From Achromobacter sp. RTa (GTDB lineage Bacteria > Pseudomonadota > Gammaproteobacteria > Burkholderiales > Burkholderiaceae_B): DNA of 64,000 nucleotides. Positions 16,903-26,189 of this stretch are shown one piece after another. The notes under the pieces were generated by a model. The model did not search any database and was not told where the DNA came from. It saw only the letters and a list, made by a program, of their open reading frames with translations. The stretch lies in NCBI RefSeq assembly GCF_000757485.1, contig NZ_JPYO01000027.1:310001-374000 (forward strand), in the 5' to 3' direction. Position 1 is the first letter of the stretch. Every line of letters begins with the position of its first letter. Both the position numbers and the translations under genes were made by a program.

Positions 16903-17784
16903 ATGCAACGCCGATTTCTCCCGCTCTCCGCGCTGCGCGCGTTCGAAGCCGCAGCGCGCCTGGGCAGTTTCAAGGCCGCCGCCGAAGAGCTGGCCGTTAC
17001 GCCGACGGCCGTCAGCCACCAGATCCGCGCGCTGGAGGCGCAGACCGGGCTTGTGCTGTTCGATCGCCAGGTGCGCAAGGTATCGCTCACGGATGCAGGG
17101 GCGCAGCTCTACCCTGTCCTGCGCGACGGGTTCGATGCATTCGAAGCGGCGCTGGCGCGGTTGACGCAGCAGCGGACTCGGGTCCAGGTGGCCATCTCCG
17201 CGACGAATGCATTTACCGTGAAATGGCTGGTGCCGCGCATGGCCGACTTCCGCAGCCGGCATCCGGGCATCGACTTGCAGCTGCAGGCCAGCGACGACGT
17301 CGTAGACCTGCGGTCGGCGGCGGTCGACATCGCGATCCGCTATGGCCGGGGGCCGTATCCCGGCCTGGCCGTCGAGCCGCTGTTCACCGACCGGTTCGCG
17401 CCCGTCGCGAATCCGCGGCTGGGCATCAAGTCCCCGGAGGATCTGGCTGGTGCGCCATTGATCCGCTTCGACTGGCGGCGCCCCCAGCCGGAGAACCCCA
17501 CCTGGGAACGCTGGTTCACGGTCGCGCAGTTGCCGCAGCCCAGCGAAACGGGCCAATTGCGCTTTTCCGATGAAGGACACGCAATACAGGCGGCCGTCGC
17601 CGGCCATGGCGTTGCACTGGTCAGCCTGGCCTTGATCGCCGAAGAACTGGAAGCCGGCCACCTCGTGCAGCCTTTCGGGCCGGTGATAGACGGCCACACC
17701 TATCACCTGGCCATGTACGCCGGCCGTCCTCCCTCGGCGCCCGTCCAGGCCGTTGCGGACTGGCTGCGTGCCCAGGCCGCGTAG
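16903..17784 (+). CDS. LysR family transcriptional regulator (GcvA-like)
   Basis: 293 residues from ATG 16903. The GcvA-type N-terminus RRFLPLSALRAFEAAARLGS is followed by FKAAAEELAVTPTAVSHQIR; VKWLVPRMADFRSRHPGIDL begins the effector domain. An earlier in-frame GTG at 16840 would run through the likely operator and lacks a ribosome site. It is divergent from the RidA-OYE group, its probable target. Confidence 0.93.
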   Translation: MQRRFLPLSALRAFEAAARLGSFKAAAEELAVTPTAVSHQIRALEAQTGLVLFDRQVRKVSLTDAGAQLYPVLRDGFDAFEAALARLTQQRTRVQVAISATNAFTVKWLVPRMADFRSRHPGIDLQLQASDDVVDLRSAAVDIAIRYGRGPYPGLAVEPLFTDRFAPVANPRLGIKSPEDLAGAPLIRFDWRRPQPENPTWERWFTVAQLPQPSETGQLRFSDEGHAIQAAVAGHGVALVSLALIAEELEAGHLVQPFGPVIDGHTYHLAMYAGRPPSAPVQAVADWLRAQAA

Positions 17785-17863
17785 TCATACTGGTAAGATC
17801 ATCCGTCCCCCGTACCTTCGTTTTCCACCCGGGAACCCTGATTTTTCGCCTGCCAGGCACTCC

Positions 17864-18208
17864 ATGCGAAATACCCGCCGCTCGAATACCGGATTGATCA
17901 TCGCTATCGTGGCGGGCTTCGCCCTGGCGTTCGCGCTGCTGGGCGGGCTTAGCATCGGATTCTCGGCGCCGGCCCTCGCTCTCCTGTCCGTTGCGGGCGC
18001 GCTGTTCGGCGCCATCGCCGCGCCGGAGATCGAACCCCGGGCCTTCCGTCGTCCGGTCCTGTGGCAAATCGGCTTCGCCGTCGCCGGCTGCCTGCTGGTC
18101 GCCGCCCTGCTGGGCGCGGACGCCGAAGGCTATGGGCTGGCGGTGGCGCTAGGCCTCATCCTGGGTTTCTTCGCCCCGTCCTGGATCAAGCATCTGACCT
18201 TGCCATGA
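17864..18208 (+). CDS. Small integral membrane protein, unknown function
   Basis: 114 residues with about four hydrophobic segments: 10-28, 33-52, 67-83 and 88-105. The N-terminus is basic (MRNTRRSNT). It starts 79 nt after the LysR stop in the same direction and converges on the NIPSNAP gene. No family signature recognised; the Gly/Ala-rich helices suggest a small inner-membrane protein. Confidence 0.65.
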   Translation: MRNTRRSNTGLIIAIVAGFALAFALLGGLSIGFSAPALALLSVAGALFGAIAAPEIEPRAFRRPVLWQIGFAVAGCLLVAALLGADAEGYGLAVALGLILGFFAPSWIKHLTLP

Positions 18209-18209
18209 G

Positions 18210-18226
18210 CGCCCGTCCGGCGGGCG
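18210..18226. terminator. Hairpin between convergent genes
   Basis: cgcccg/cgggcg stem with a 5-nt loop directly after the membrane-protein stop. There is no T-run, so termination is only suggested. Confidence 0.35.
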
Positions 18227-18249
18227 AGCAAGACCCCGGGTCAAGCCGG

Positions 18250-18576
18250 TCAGCGCAGGGGTGAATAGTCTGTCGGGCTGAGGAAGAAGTTCTCGATGCG
18301 CTCCACGATGGGCCTCTCGGCCTCGCTGGCGGCACGCTTGGCGATCCACTCGGGATCGGCCTGGAAGGCATTCCATTTGCGCTCGCGCTCCGCCAGGCTT
18401 TCCCATTGCAGCATGTAGGTCAGGGCATGGTTGCTGGGGCCCGCCAGCGTCGTCCAGAACCCCAGGGGCTGGATGCCGTGCTTCTTAAAAAAGCCCAGCG
18501 TCGCCGTGCTGAACCGTTCGTGCAGCGCCGGCAGCCGCCCGGGCAGGCAGTGGTAGATACGTGTTTCGATGATCAT
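18250..18576 (-). CDS. NIPSNAP family protein
   Basis: 108 residues from ATG 18576, which overlaps the cupin stop by 4 nt (ATGA). The ferredoxin-like NIPSNAP features are the start MIIETRIYHCLPGRLPAL, the central LTYMLQWESLAERE and W-rich NAFQADPEWIAKR. Proteins of this family are small dimeric alpha-beta barrels often found beside catabolic genes; their chemistry is mostly unknown. The overlap shows translational coupling to the cupin gene. Confidence 0.83.
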   Translation of the reverse strand: MIIETRIYHCLPGRLPALHERFSTATLGFFKKHGIQPLGFWTTLAGPSNHALTYMLQWESLAERERKWNAFQADPEWIAKRAASEAERPIVERIENFFLSPTDYSPLR

Positions 18577-18980
18577 GGTTGCTCCATGGCGCCGCGCCCT
18601 GCGCGCGCATAGTCGGCCTCCGGCAGCGCTTCCTGCCAGTCGGCCTTGCCCAGAGAAATGGCCAGATGGGCCATGAAGGTATCGGCGGCGGCGCCGTGCC
18701 AGTGCCGCTCGTGCGGCCGTATCCACACCACGTCGCCCTGGCGGATCGCCTGGGGCGTCTCGCCTTCGACACAGATCCAGCCGCGGCCCGAGGTCACGTG
18801 CAGGACCTGCCCGTGCTCATGCGTGTGCCAGAAGGTGCGCGCGCCCGGCGAAAAAAACACGTGGTTGATGCCGACGTTGTCCGCCGCAGGCATGACCGGA
18901 TCGGCCCAGACCACGCCGGAGAATGTCGCGCTGCGCTGTTCAGAAGGCTTGCCTTCGTCCCTGCCATGAAAGACTTGCAT
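18573..18980 (-). CDS. Cupin domain protein
   Basis: 135 residues from ATG 18980, chosen because AAGGAG lies 6 nt upstream; an in-frame ATG at 18998 would overlap the preceding stop. Metal-binding cupin motifs are seen: motif 1 FWHTHEHGQVLHV and motif 2 WIRPHERHWHGA. Such proteins act as small isomerases, decarboxylases (carboxymuconolactone-decarboxylase-like cupins) or sensors. It is translationally coupled to NIPSNAP and follows a beta-hydroxyacid dehydrogenase. Confidence 0.84.
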   Translation of the reverse strand: MQVFHGRDEGKPSEQRSATFSGVVWADPVMPAADNVGINHVFFSPGARTFWHTHEHGQVLHVTSGRGWICVEGETPQAIRQGDVVWIRPHERHWHGAAADTFMAHLAISLGKADWQEALPEADYARAGRGAMEQP

Positions 18981-18994
18981 CAAAGCTCCTTGGT

Positions 18995-19888
18995 TCAAAT
19001 GGATTGCAGGCGGACGCCGCCCGACACGTCGCCGATGGCGTCCACCACGCGATTGCTGATCTGGTCGCCATAGCCCAGCGCCGTGGCCAGGCCGAAGCTG
19101 GCCACGGGGCCGGCCGCATTCAGCGAGGCCACTCCCAGCTCGCGCACCATGTCCACATACAGCACCACATCCTTGCTCATCAGCTTGCTGGTCAATCCCC
19201 CCTCGAGGTAGTTGCCATCGACGATGAAGGGAAAGCGGTTGAGCGAGGCGAAGTTCACCCCGCTGCTGCTATTGATCACATCAAGCAGGCGATGCAGGTC
19301 CAGCCCGGCCTTTTTGCCCGCCACCATGACCTCGGCCGTAGCGGCCAGGCTGACCGCGTTCAGGAAATTGTTGAGCAGCTTGGTGGCGTGCCCCGCGCCG
19401 CTTCCGCCCATGGTCACGACCTTGGCGCTGATCGGTTCGAACGCCCAGCCGACGGCCTCGATCGCCCCGGTATCGCCTCCCACCATCAAAGTCAGCGCGC
19501 CCTTCTCCGCCGCGGCCGCGCCGCCCGATATCCCGGCATCGACGTACCGCACGCCGCGCCCGGCGAAGCGCGCGTGCAGGCGCACGGTTGAGCTGACCGC
19601 CGCCGTGCTCAGGTCGATCACAATCTGGCCCTGCCGGCAGTGCTCCAGGACGCCGCCCGGGCCCTCGGCCACGGACTCCACCGCTTTGCTGTCGGGCAGC
19701 GACAGCATGACGACGTCGGCGTATTCCATGACCTCGCGGATCGTCGCGGCCGGCTCGGCGCCGGCCGCCGCCGCGCGCGCCGGATCGCTGTCATGCCCGC
19801 GCACGGCAATCCCCGCGCCGACCAGCCGCCGCGCCATCCGGCCGCCCATATTGCCCAGGCCGATGAAGCCGACACGTTTCCTGTCCAT
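18995..19888 (-). CDS. NAD(P)-dependent beta-hydroxyacid dehydrogenase (GarR-like)
   Basis: 297 residues. The dinucleotide loop is GFIGLGNMGGRMA (7-19). The substrate-binding ISGGAAAAEKG and the catalytic Lys in GSGAGHATKLLNN match tartronate-semialdehyde reductase and 3-hydroxyisobutyrate dehydrogenase. A second member lies two genes upstream, at 20694, and the two share only the family pattern. It would oxidise or reduce a 3-hydroxy acid in the pathway of this group; the exact acid is unknown. Confidence 0.88.
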   Translation of the reverse strand: MDRKRVGFIGLGNMGGRMARRLVGAGIAVRGHDSDPARAAAAGAEPAATIREVMEYADVVMLSLPDSKAVESVAEGPGGVLEHCRQGQIVIDLSTAAVSSTVRLHARFAGRGVRYVDAGISGGAAAAEKGALTLMVGGDTGAIEAVGWAFEPISAKVVTMGGSGAGHATKLLNNFLNAVSLAATAEVMVAGKKAGLDLHRLLDVINSSSGVNFASLNRFPFIVDGNYLEGGLTSKLMSKDVVLYVDMVRELGVASLNAAGPVASFGLATALGYGDQISNRVVDAIGDVSGGVRLQSI

Positions 19889-19922
19889 CTGCTTTCTCCT
19901 TTGCCCGGGAGCCGCCCGGGCG

Positions 19923-20666
19923 CTAATAACCCTGGACGGTCATCGCTCCGTCCACCTTGAGCGTGATGCCGGCCACCGTCGCGCTCGATTCCGATGCCAG
20001 GAACACCGCCGCATCGGCCACGTCGGCGCCGGTAGCCAGGCGGTTCAATGGCGTGCGGCGGCGGCGCGCGGCCCAGCCCTCCTGGGAAATCACCGAACTC
20101 GCGCCCGGCGTGACGACGGGTCCCGGCGCCAGCGCGTTGACGCGGATGCCGTGGCCGCCAAGCTCCACGGCCTGTTGCCGGGTCAGAGCGTCCAGAGCCC
20201 CCTTGATGGCGCTGTAGACCCCCGCCCGGGAAATCGACACCGATACCGCCACCGACGACAGGTTGATCACTGCGCCGCCGCCACGCGCGATCAGATGCGG
20301 GGTGGCGGCCTGCAGCGACCAGAGCGCCCCCTTCAGGCCCACGTCCAGCATCTTGCCGACTTCGTCCTCCGGCATGTCGACCAAGGGCGCATAGAAGAAA
20401 TACGCCGCGTTGTTGACCAGGATGTCCAGGCCTCCCGCTTCGCCCGCATAGGCGTCGACCACACGCAAGACCTGCTTGCGGTCGCGTATGTCGCATGCCA
20501 GCGGCCGCGCGCCCGGCACATCGCGCGCGGCCTCGGCCAGCAACGCTTCGTCGATATCCAGCAGCCCTACCCTGGCGCCTTCGCGCGCATAGGCCCGCGC
20601 GATCTCTCGGCCGATGCCGCCCGCGCCCCCGGTGATGATCGCCACCTTGCCTTCCAGCACTCCCAT
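19923..20666 (-). CDS. SDR family oxidoreductase
   Basis: 247 residues. TGGAGGIG (12-19) binds NAD(P), NNAAYF replaces the usual NNAG, and the catalytic residues fall in NLSSVAVSVSISRAGVYSAIKG. The expected Ser is in LSSV and Tyr-x3-Lys is YSAIK. The C-terminus is VAGITLKVDGAMTVQGY. It lies between two beta-hydroxyacid dehydrogenase genes with gaps of about 30 nt, in one operon. Confidence 0.87.
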   Translation of the reverse strand: MGVLEGKVAIITGGAGGIGREIARAYAREGARVGLLDIDEALLAEAARDVPGARPLACDIRDRKQVLRVVDAYAGEAGGLDILVNNAAYFFYAPLVDMPEDEVGKMLDVGLKGALWSLQAATPHLIARGGGAVINLSSVAVSVSISRAGVYSAIKGALDALTRQQAVELGGHGIRVNALAPGPVVTPGASSVISQEGWAARRRRTPLNRLATGADVADAAVFLASESSATVAGITLKVDGAMTVQGY

Positions 20667-20693
20667 GACGCCTCCTTGTTCTGCCGACGGCTG

Positions 20694-21593
20694 TTACTGC
20701 CTGGCGCGGACCTTCACGCCCGCCCAGTCCTCGACCACGCGGGCCACGTCGGCATAGTCGGCGTCCTGGCCGCGGATGGCGGTGGTCATCACCAGCATCT
20801 CGCGCACCGATGAGCCCACTACCATGGGCACGCCGTGGCGTTCGGCCTCTTCCAGGCACAGGCGCACATCCTTGTGCGCCAGCCGCGCGGCGAACCCCAC
20901 GTTGAAGGTGCCTGTCAGCACGGCCTTGGGAAACTTCTCCATGGTGGCCGAGTTCCGCCCGGACCCCGCGTTGATGACGTCGATCATGACGCTGGGATCC
21001 AGGCCGGCCTTCACCCCCAGCGCCATGGCTTCGGAGGTGATCGCCACGGCGGTGGCCGACAGCAGGTTGTTGGCCAGCTTCATCACCTGGGCCTGCCCGG
21101 CTTCGGAGCCCAGATAGAAGGGCTTGCCGAAATGGCCCAGCACCTTCGCCAGCGCCTCGTAGCGCGCCGGCGGGCAAGCAACCATGACCGCCAGGGTGCC
21201 GCGCTCGGCGCCGGTCGGCCCGCCGCTGATCGGGGCGTCCACGTAGTCGATGCCGTGGGCGGCAAGCGTGCCGAACGCTCGGCGCGCCGCCGCCGGCCCG
21301 ATGGTCGACAGGTCCACCACGCATTTGGCGCGGCTGGCCCGCGCCAGCCCCCGCTCGCCTTCCAGCACCTGCTCCACCGCCTTGCCGTCGGGCAGGCTCA
21401 GGAAGACCACGTCGGCCGCGTCGCCCACGGCCCGCGCGCTATCGTGCGCCACGGTGCCGCGGGCCGCCAACTGCTGGCGCACGGCGGGGTTGCTGTCGGC
21501 CACGTGCAGCGAGTAGCCGGCATCGAGCAGGCGCCCCGCCATGGGGCCGCCCATATTGCCCAATCCGATGAATCCGTAAATCGTCTCGCTCAT
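20694..21593 (-). CDS. NAD(P)-dependent 3-hydroxyisobutyrate dehydrogenase-like protein
   Basis: 299 residues. GFIGLGNMGGPMAGRLLDAGY (within 7-27) is the family signature, ISGGPTGAERG binds the acid, and the catalytic Lys is in SEAGQAQVMKLANN. It fits 2-hydroxy-3-oxopropionate reductase or 3-hydroxyisobutyrate dehydrogenase. It follows a Bug gene at 36 nt, suggesting that the organic acid captured by Bug is processed by this set (inference). Confidence 0.88.
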   Translation of the reverse strand: MSETIYGFIGLGNMGGPMAGRLLDAGYSLHVADSNPAVRQQLAARGTVAHDSARAVGDAADVVFLSLPDGKAVEQVLEGERGLARASRAKCVVDLSTIGPAAARRAFGTLAAHGIDYVDAPISGGPTGAERGTLAVMVACPPARYEALAKVLGHFGKPFYLGSEAGQAQVMKLANNLLSATAVAITSEAMALGVKAGLDPSVMIDVINAGSGRNSATMEKFPKAVLTGTFNVGFAARLAHKDVRLCLEEAERHGVPMVVGSSVREMLVMTTAIRGQDADYADVARVVEDWAGVKVRARQ

Positions 21594-21629
21594 CTTTCCA
21601 TCCTCGAGATATGCCGCTGGCGGCGGGGG

Positions 21630-22613
21630 TTAGCGGGCCTGCAGGCCGATCTGCCTGGCCAGCTCGGCAAACTGTTTCTGATCGCGCTGGAGCACGCGGG
21701 AAAAGGCCTCGGGGCTGCGGTCCCCGGCCGAGGGAATCTGCGCGGCAAGGCTGTCGATGCGGGCGCGGAAATCAGGCGACTGGACCGCCTCGGTCAAGGC
21801 CTGGGCCAGCTTGTCGACCACGGCCTTGGGCGTGCCCTTGGGCGCCACCAGCCCATTCCAGATCTGCAGATCGAACTGAGGCACGCCGCCCTCGGCGAAG
21901 GTCGGCACGTCCGGCATCTGGGGCAAGCGCTCTTTGGATGCCACGGCGATGGCCTTGATCTGCTTACCCCGGTGCAAGGGCAGCATGGTGACCGTCTGGT
22001 CCAGCACCGACTGTATGGTGCCGCCCATCAGGTCGGTAATGGCCGGCCCCGAGCCCCGGTACTGCACCAGCTCGGCCTGCACGCCCGCCATCTGCAGGAA
22101 CATCGCCTCGGCCAGGTGGGCGGTGGTGCCCGGGCCGCCGGAACCGAAGTTCAGCTTGAGTTCGCCGCTGCGCATGCCCGTCAGCATGGAGGGCAGGTCC
22201 TGGATGCCGCTCTGGTTGCTCACGCTGAGCACCATGGGCACATTGGCGATAGTGCCTACCGCGGTCGTATCCTTGACGATGTCCAGGCCGGCCTTGGGAT
22301 ACAACAGCGGGATCAGCACCATGGATTGATTGCTGAACATCAAGGTGTAGCCGTCCGGCGCCGACCTGGAAAGCCGCTGGAAGGCCAGCAGCCCGCCCGC
22401 GCCGGTGACGTTCTCCACCACGAAAGTGGTCTTGGTGGCCTTGCCCAGTTCGCTGGCGATCAAGCGGGCCAGCGCGTCCAGGCTGCCGCCCGGCGCCACC
22501 CCCACCATGATGGTGACGGACTTCGACGGGAAATTCTCCTCGGCCTTGGCCGCCTGGCCCGCGCCCAGGCAAAGGGCGATGCCGGCAAGCGCGGATACGA
22601 TGCGTCGTTTCAT
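21630..22613 (-). CDS. Bug (TctC-like) receptor
   Basis: 327 residues with GAGGAG before ATG 22613 and a Sec signal (about 1-24, ending AAKAE). The binding loops are MVGVAPGGSLDALARL and VVENVTGAGG; in the second, NVTG replaces the common NKPG. It is placed between MmgE/PrpD and the dehydrogenases in one minus-strand operon, so it probably feeds that pathway. Confidence 0.92.
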   Translation of the reverse strand: MKRRIVSALAGIALCLGAGQAAKAEENFPSKSVTIMVGVAPGGSLDALARLIASELGKATKTTFVVENVTGAGGLLAFQRLSRSAPDGYTLMFSNQSMVLIPLLYPKAGLDIVKDTTAVGTIANVPMVLSVSNQSGIQDLPSMLTGMRSGELKLNFGSGGPGTTAHLAEAMFLQMAGVQAELVQYRGSGPAITDLMGGTIQSVLDQTVTMLPLHRGKQIKAIAVASKERLPQMPDVPTFAEGGVPQFDLQIWNGLVAPKGTPKAVVDKLAQALTEAVQSPDFRARIDSLAAQIPSAGDRSPEAFSRVLQRDQKQFAELARQIGLQAR

Positions 22614-22671
22614 GTTGTCTCCTCTCTATGGGACGGCCTTTGCGGCCTTGTGCCTCGGTGGAAAAAGCGGT

Positions 22672-24051
22672 TCAGCGCCGGCTCAGCAACCCCGCCAGCG
22701 TGCGGACGGAGTCCGTCCTGTCCAACTGCGCGATGGCCTCCAGGCAGGCTCCGGCCGTTCCCGCCGGCAGGCCCGCCAGCGGAAAGAGCTGCAGGAACTT
22801 GGCCTCCACGTCGCGCCAGTCGATGCCGCGCGCGCCGGAGCCGCGCGGCGCCCGGCAGGTGGCGCGATGCGCTGCGCCGTCCCGCATGTGTATCGTCACC
22901 GTGCCGCCGTGCCGGTGCGGAAAACGATCCGGCAGGGGCGGCGGGTCCGGGTCGAATTCGACCTTGTCCTGCAACGCTGCAATCACCGGGTCGGCCATCC
23001 TGGCCACGTCCATGTGCTCCCAGCGGAAGCCGTCGTCGGCAATCGACGCGGCCACGAAATACGGCAGGCTATGCGCCGCGTCCACCAGATTGCGCGGATG
23101 GGGCTCGCCCTTGAAATTGGTCCACTGCACGGCTGCCGACACGACGATGCGCGCGATGCCGTCCGGTTGGACGGCGCCGGCGCGCGCAGCCTCGGCCGCC
23201 GCCTCGGCGGTTGCGTGGAAGGGGTGTGCGCCCGGCATGAGCTTGATGGCCATGTCGGTCACGATGTCCCAGGACGCGCCCCACTCGCGCGTGATGTCCT
23301 CGCGCGCCTGCCCTCCCAGGGCATCGAGCATGCCGCGCGGCTGCTCCAGCACGCCCAGCTCTCCCTCGAATCCCCGCTGCGCCGCGAGCGCGGCGGCGAT
23401 GCCGGCGCTTGCCGCCTGGCCGGCGTGATATTCCCGCGCGCAGCTGGTGTCGGCCGCAATCGCCATGCCGCTGGCCGAGGTCGCGGAAAGCGCGATGGCG
23501 TGGGCCAGCCGCGGCGCGTCCAGGCGCAAAAGCAGGCCCGCGGCGACGCAAGCGCCGAACACCGTGGACCACGACCCATGAAACCCCCGCTGCATGCGGC
23601 CCGGCGTCAGGGATTCGTCGATGCGCCCGGCGACTTCATAGCCCAGCACCATCGCGGCCAGCACGTCCCTGCCGCTTGCGCCCTCGCGTTCGCCCACCGC
23701 CAGCGCCACGCTGGAAACAATGGTGCCGATGTGCGCGATGCTGCGCATGTCGCTGTCGTCCGACGCCGCCGCATCGCTGGCCGCCGCATTGGCGCGCGCA
23801 GCGCTGGCCAGCGGCAGGCGGCCTCCGTCGAACCACAGGCCTGCCGCGGGCGTGCCGCCATCGGCCAGCGCGAGCTCGCGGATGATGCGGGCGGATTCGA
23901 TGCCGTAGCCCATGGAGGCGCTGGCCAAAGTGCTGGCCAGGCTCATCTTGGCGTGCTCGATGGCCAGCGCCGGCAGCGCGTCGGCGGGCGTGGACAGGAC
24001 GAAGTCAGCCAGTTGGCGCGCCAAGGGGCGGGCCAAGGAGGGGGATTGCAC
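22672..24051 (-). CDS. MmgE/PrpD family protein
   Basis: 459 residues of the 2-methylcitrate dehydratase/cis-aconitate decarboxylase/iminodisuccinate epimerase superfamily. The all-helical N-terminal domain contains DMRSIAHIGTIVSSVALAVGE and HGSWSTVFGACVAAGLLL; later come AREYHAGQAASAGIAAALAA and MPGAHPFHATAEAA. Enzymes of the family remove or move hydroxyl or carboxyl groups on tricarboxylic acids. Two Bug genes flank it, which fits a tri- or dicarboxylic substrate. The exact reaction is not deducible. Confidence 0.86.
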   Translation of the reverse strand: MQSPSLARPLARQLADFVLSTPADALPALAIEHAKMSLASTLASASMGYGIESARIIRELALADGGTPAAGLWFDGGRLPLASAARANAAASDAAASDDSDMRSIAHIGTIVSSVALAVGEREGASGRDVLAAMVLGYEVAGRIDESLTPGRMQRGFHGSWSTVFGACVAAGLLLRLDAPRLAHAIALSATSASGMAIAADTSCAREYHAGQAASAGIAAALAAQRGFEGELGVLEQPRGMLDALGGQAREDITREWGASWDIVTDMAIKLMPGAHPFHATAEAAAEAARAGAVQPDGIARIVVSAAVQWTNFKGEPHPRNLVDAAHSLPYFVAASIADDGFRWEHMDVARMADPVIAALQDKVEFDPDPPPLPDRFPHRHGGTVTIHMRDGAAHRATCRAPRGSGARGIDWRDVEAKFLQLFPLAGLPAGTAGACLEAIAQLDRTDSVRTLAGLLSRR

Positions 24052-24085
24052 AGGTAGATTCCTTGACGAAAGCGTTGCGCCGGCA

Positions 24086-25084
24086 TCACTGCGCGGCAGT
24101 TCCCAGTTCCTTGAGGACAGGGACCCATTTGGCGAGGTCCTGGCGCACCAGGGCCTCGAAATCCGCGGGCTTGGGAAGCGGCATGCCGGGCAAGGTGAAG
24201 CCCTGGCCGATCAACTTTTCACGCAACGCGGCCTGGCTCATGACCTTGTCCAGGGCTGTGTACAGGCGCGTCGAAACGTCGGCCGGCAGCGCCGCCGGGC
24301 CGACCAGCCCCCACCAGAGGGTGACGGAGTAGTCCTTCAAGCCGCTCTCCTGCAGCGTGGGCACCTCCGGCAGCAAGGTGGAGCGCTTGGGCCCGGTGAC
24401 GGCCAGCGCCCTGAGCTTGCCCGCCTTCACCAGGCCGATGGCCACGGGCAGGTTGTACAAACCCATATCCACATCGCCGCTGATGATGGCGCTCAGGCCC
24501 TGGGGCGCGCCGGTATAGGGCACGTGCATCAGCGGTTTGTCCAGGTACTGCGACACGGTAGCGCCGGCGATGTGGTGGCTGGTTCCCACCCCGCTGGAAG
24601 AAAACCGGAAAGCCTCCGGAGGCTTGGCCTTGATGTCGGCCAGCAAGGCGGGCGCATTTCGATAGGGCGACTTCTCGGCCACGACCAGCAGATTCTGCAC
24701 GTCGGCGATCTCGCCGATGAAGCTGAAATCCTTTACCGAGTCGTAGCCCGGCTCTCGATAAAGCACCTGGTTGTTGACGAAGGTCCCCTGCGCCGCAATG
24801 CCCAAGGTATAGCCATCCGGCTTGGCGCGGGCGATATCCGCCGTGCCGATGGTGCCGCCCGCGCCGGCCTTGTTGTCCACTACCAGCGGCTGGCCCAGTT
24901 CGTCGGCCAGGGCCGACGCCACGACGCGCGACAACGTATCGGCCGCGCTGCCCGCCGCGAAAGGCACGATCAACCGGATGGAACGTTCCGGATAGGCCGC
25001 CTGGGCGCCCCCGCCCCACAATGCCGCGCAGAAAATGGGCAGCAATGCGCAGATGCCTGCCTTGCGCCGATAAAACCCGCTCAT
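24086..25084 (-). CDS. Bug (TctC-like) receptor
   Basis: 332 residues from ATG 25084, chosen because AAGGAGG is 8 nt upstream; a start at 25153 would put 23 charged residues before the signal peptide. The signal (about 1-29, ending GAQAAY) precedes IRLIVPFAAGSAADT and VVDNKAGAGG. It is the first gene of the minus-strand group down to NIPSNAP and is divergent from a LysR gene. It is the second receptor of this operon, so two related ligands may be taken up. Confidence 0.92.
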   Translation of the reverse strand: MSGFYRRKAGICALLPIFCAALWGGGAQAAYPERSIRLIVPFAAGSAADTLSRVVASALADELGQPLVVDNKAGAGGTIGTADIARAKPDGYTLGIAAQGTFVNNQVLYREPGYDSVKDFSFIGEIADVQNLLVVAEKSPYRNAPALLADIKAKPPEAFRFSSSGVGTSHHIAGATVSQYLDKPLMHVPYTGAPQGLSAIISGDVDMGLYNLPVAIGLVKAGKLRALAVTGPKRSTLLPEVPTLQESGLKDYSVTLWWGLVGPAALPADVSTRLYTALDKVMSQAALREKLIGQGFTLPGMPLPKPADFEALVRQDLAKWVPVLKELGTAAQ

Positions 25085-25225
25085 TCCGTCTCCTCCTTGC
25101 CGCGGCCCGACAGGACATCGCGCCCGGACACTTGATTTAGTTTTGTCGTACAAGGCAGACTGTAGGCGGGTTCTCCTCAGGCGTCTGTCGAAACTTATTC
25201 TTTTAATGTTTAGTTAATTTCAACA

Positions 25226-26098
25226 ATGCACAAGCTCAGAAATCGTCTCGGCCCGCTCCGGGTGCTGGACGCCGTGTATCGGAGCGGCGGCGTCGGCCGG
25301 GCCGCCGAGGTTCTGCATGTCACCCCCGGCGCCGTCAGCCACCAGGTGCGCCGGCTGGAAACTGAACTGGGCGTGCAACTGGTGCAAAAAGACGGCCGCG
25401 ACATCGCCTTCACCGCGGTCGGAGCCGAGCTGGCGCTACAGGCGGGAGAACTTTTCGATCAGTTGGAAGGCGTGCTGGCCAAGGCGGCCGAAGCGGGCGC
25501 CAATCGGCGCATCCGCGTCAAGGTCATCCCCAGTTTCGCCATCAAGTGGCTTATGCCCCGGCTGGGTTCGCTGTACCTGCGGCATGGCGACATCGACATA
25601 GAAATCGCCACGGTCTCGCGCGCCGACGACACCGAGCTGCACAACGCCGACTTCGTCGTGCGTTGCGGCGGCGGCGACTGGCCGGGACTGCGCGCCGACC
25701 TGCTGTTCTCCGATGAACTCGTGCTGGCCTGCTCGCCCGCGCTGGCCAAGCGGCTGCGCGGCCCCGAAGACGTGCTGGGCGAAACCTTGCTCAAATCCAT
25801 GATCGCCCCCGATTGCTGGGACCGTTGGCTACAGTCCGCGGGCCTGGCCGCAAGCGGAGACACCCGCTTCATTCCGCTGGCCAACGCCGTCCTGTGCCTG
25901 CAGGCCGCGACCGAAGGGCTGGGCATCGCGGTCACCCAGCGGGCCTACATCACCCAGGATTTCGCCGCCGGCCACCTGGTCCAGCCCCTGCCCCAGGCCG
26001 CGCGCAGCAGCAATGGCTACTACCTGGTCAGCAACCCCGCGCGGGCCAGCGGCCCGCCCTTCAGCCTTTTTTCCGATTGGCTGATCAGCGTGAAGTGA
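25226..26098 (+). CDS. LysR family transcriptional regulator (GcvA-like)
   Basis: 290 residues. The DNA-binding part is LGPLRVLDAVYRSGG...RAAEVLHVTPGAVSHQVRRLE; the effector domain begins IRVKVIPSFAIKWLMPRLGS. It is divergent from the Bug-MmgE/PrpD operon across an AT-rich 141-nt gap and probably controls it. A gene for another Bug receptor converges on its 3' end. Confidence 0.93.
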   Translation: MHKLRNRLGPLRVLDAVYRSGGVGRAAEVLHVTPGAVSHQVRRLETELGVQLVQKDGRDIAFTAVGAELALQAGELFDQLEGVLAKAAEAGANRRIRVKVIPSFAIKWLMPRLGSLYLRHGDIDIEIATVSRADDTELHNADFVVRCGGGDWPGLRADLLFSDELVLACSPALAKRLRGPEDVLGETLLKSMIAPDCWDRWLQSAGLAASGDTRFIPLANAVLCLQAATEGLGIAVTQRAYITQDFAAGHLVQPLPQAARSSNGYYLVSNPARASGPPFSLFSDWLISVK

Positions 26099-26189
26099 GG
26101 GCGCGGGGAGCGAAGCATGGCGCAATGCCGCTGGATTGGGAACCAGGCCTACAGCTTCGCCGTCTACGCAAGCAATCGCGGCAACGCCG

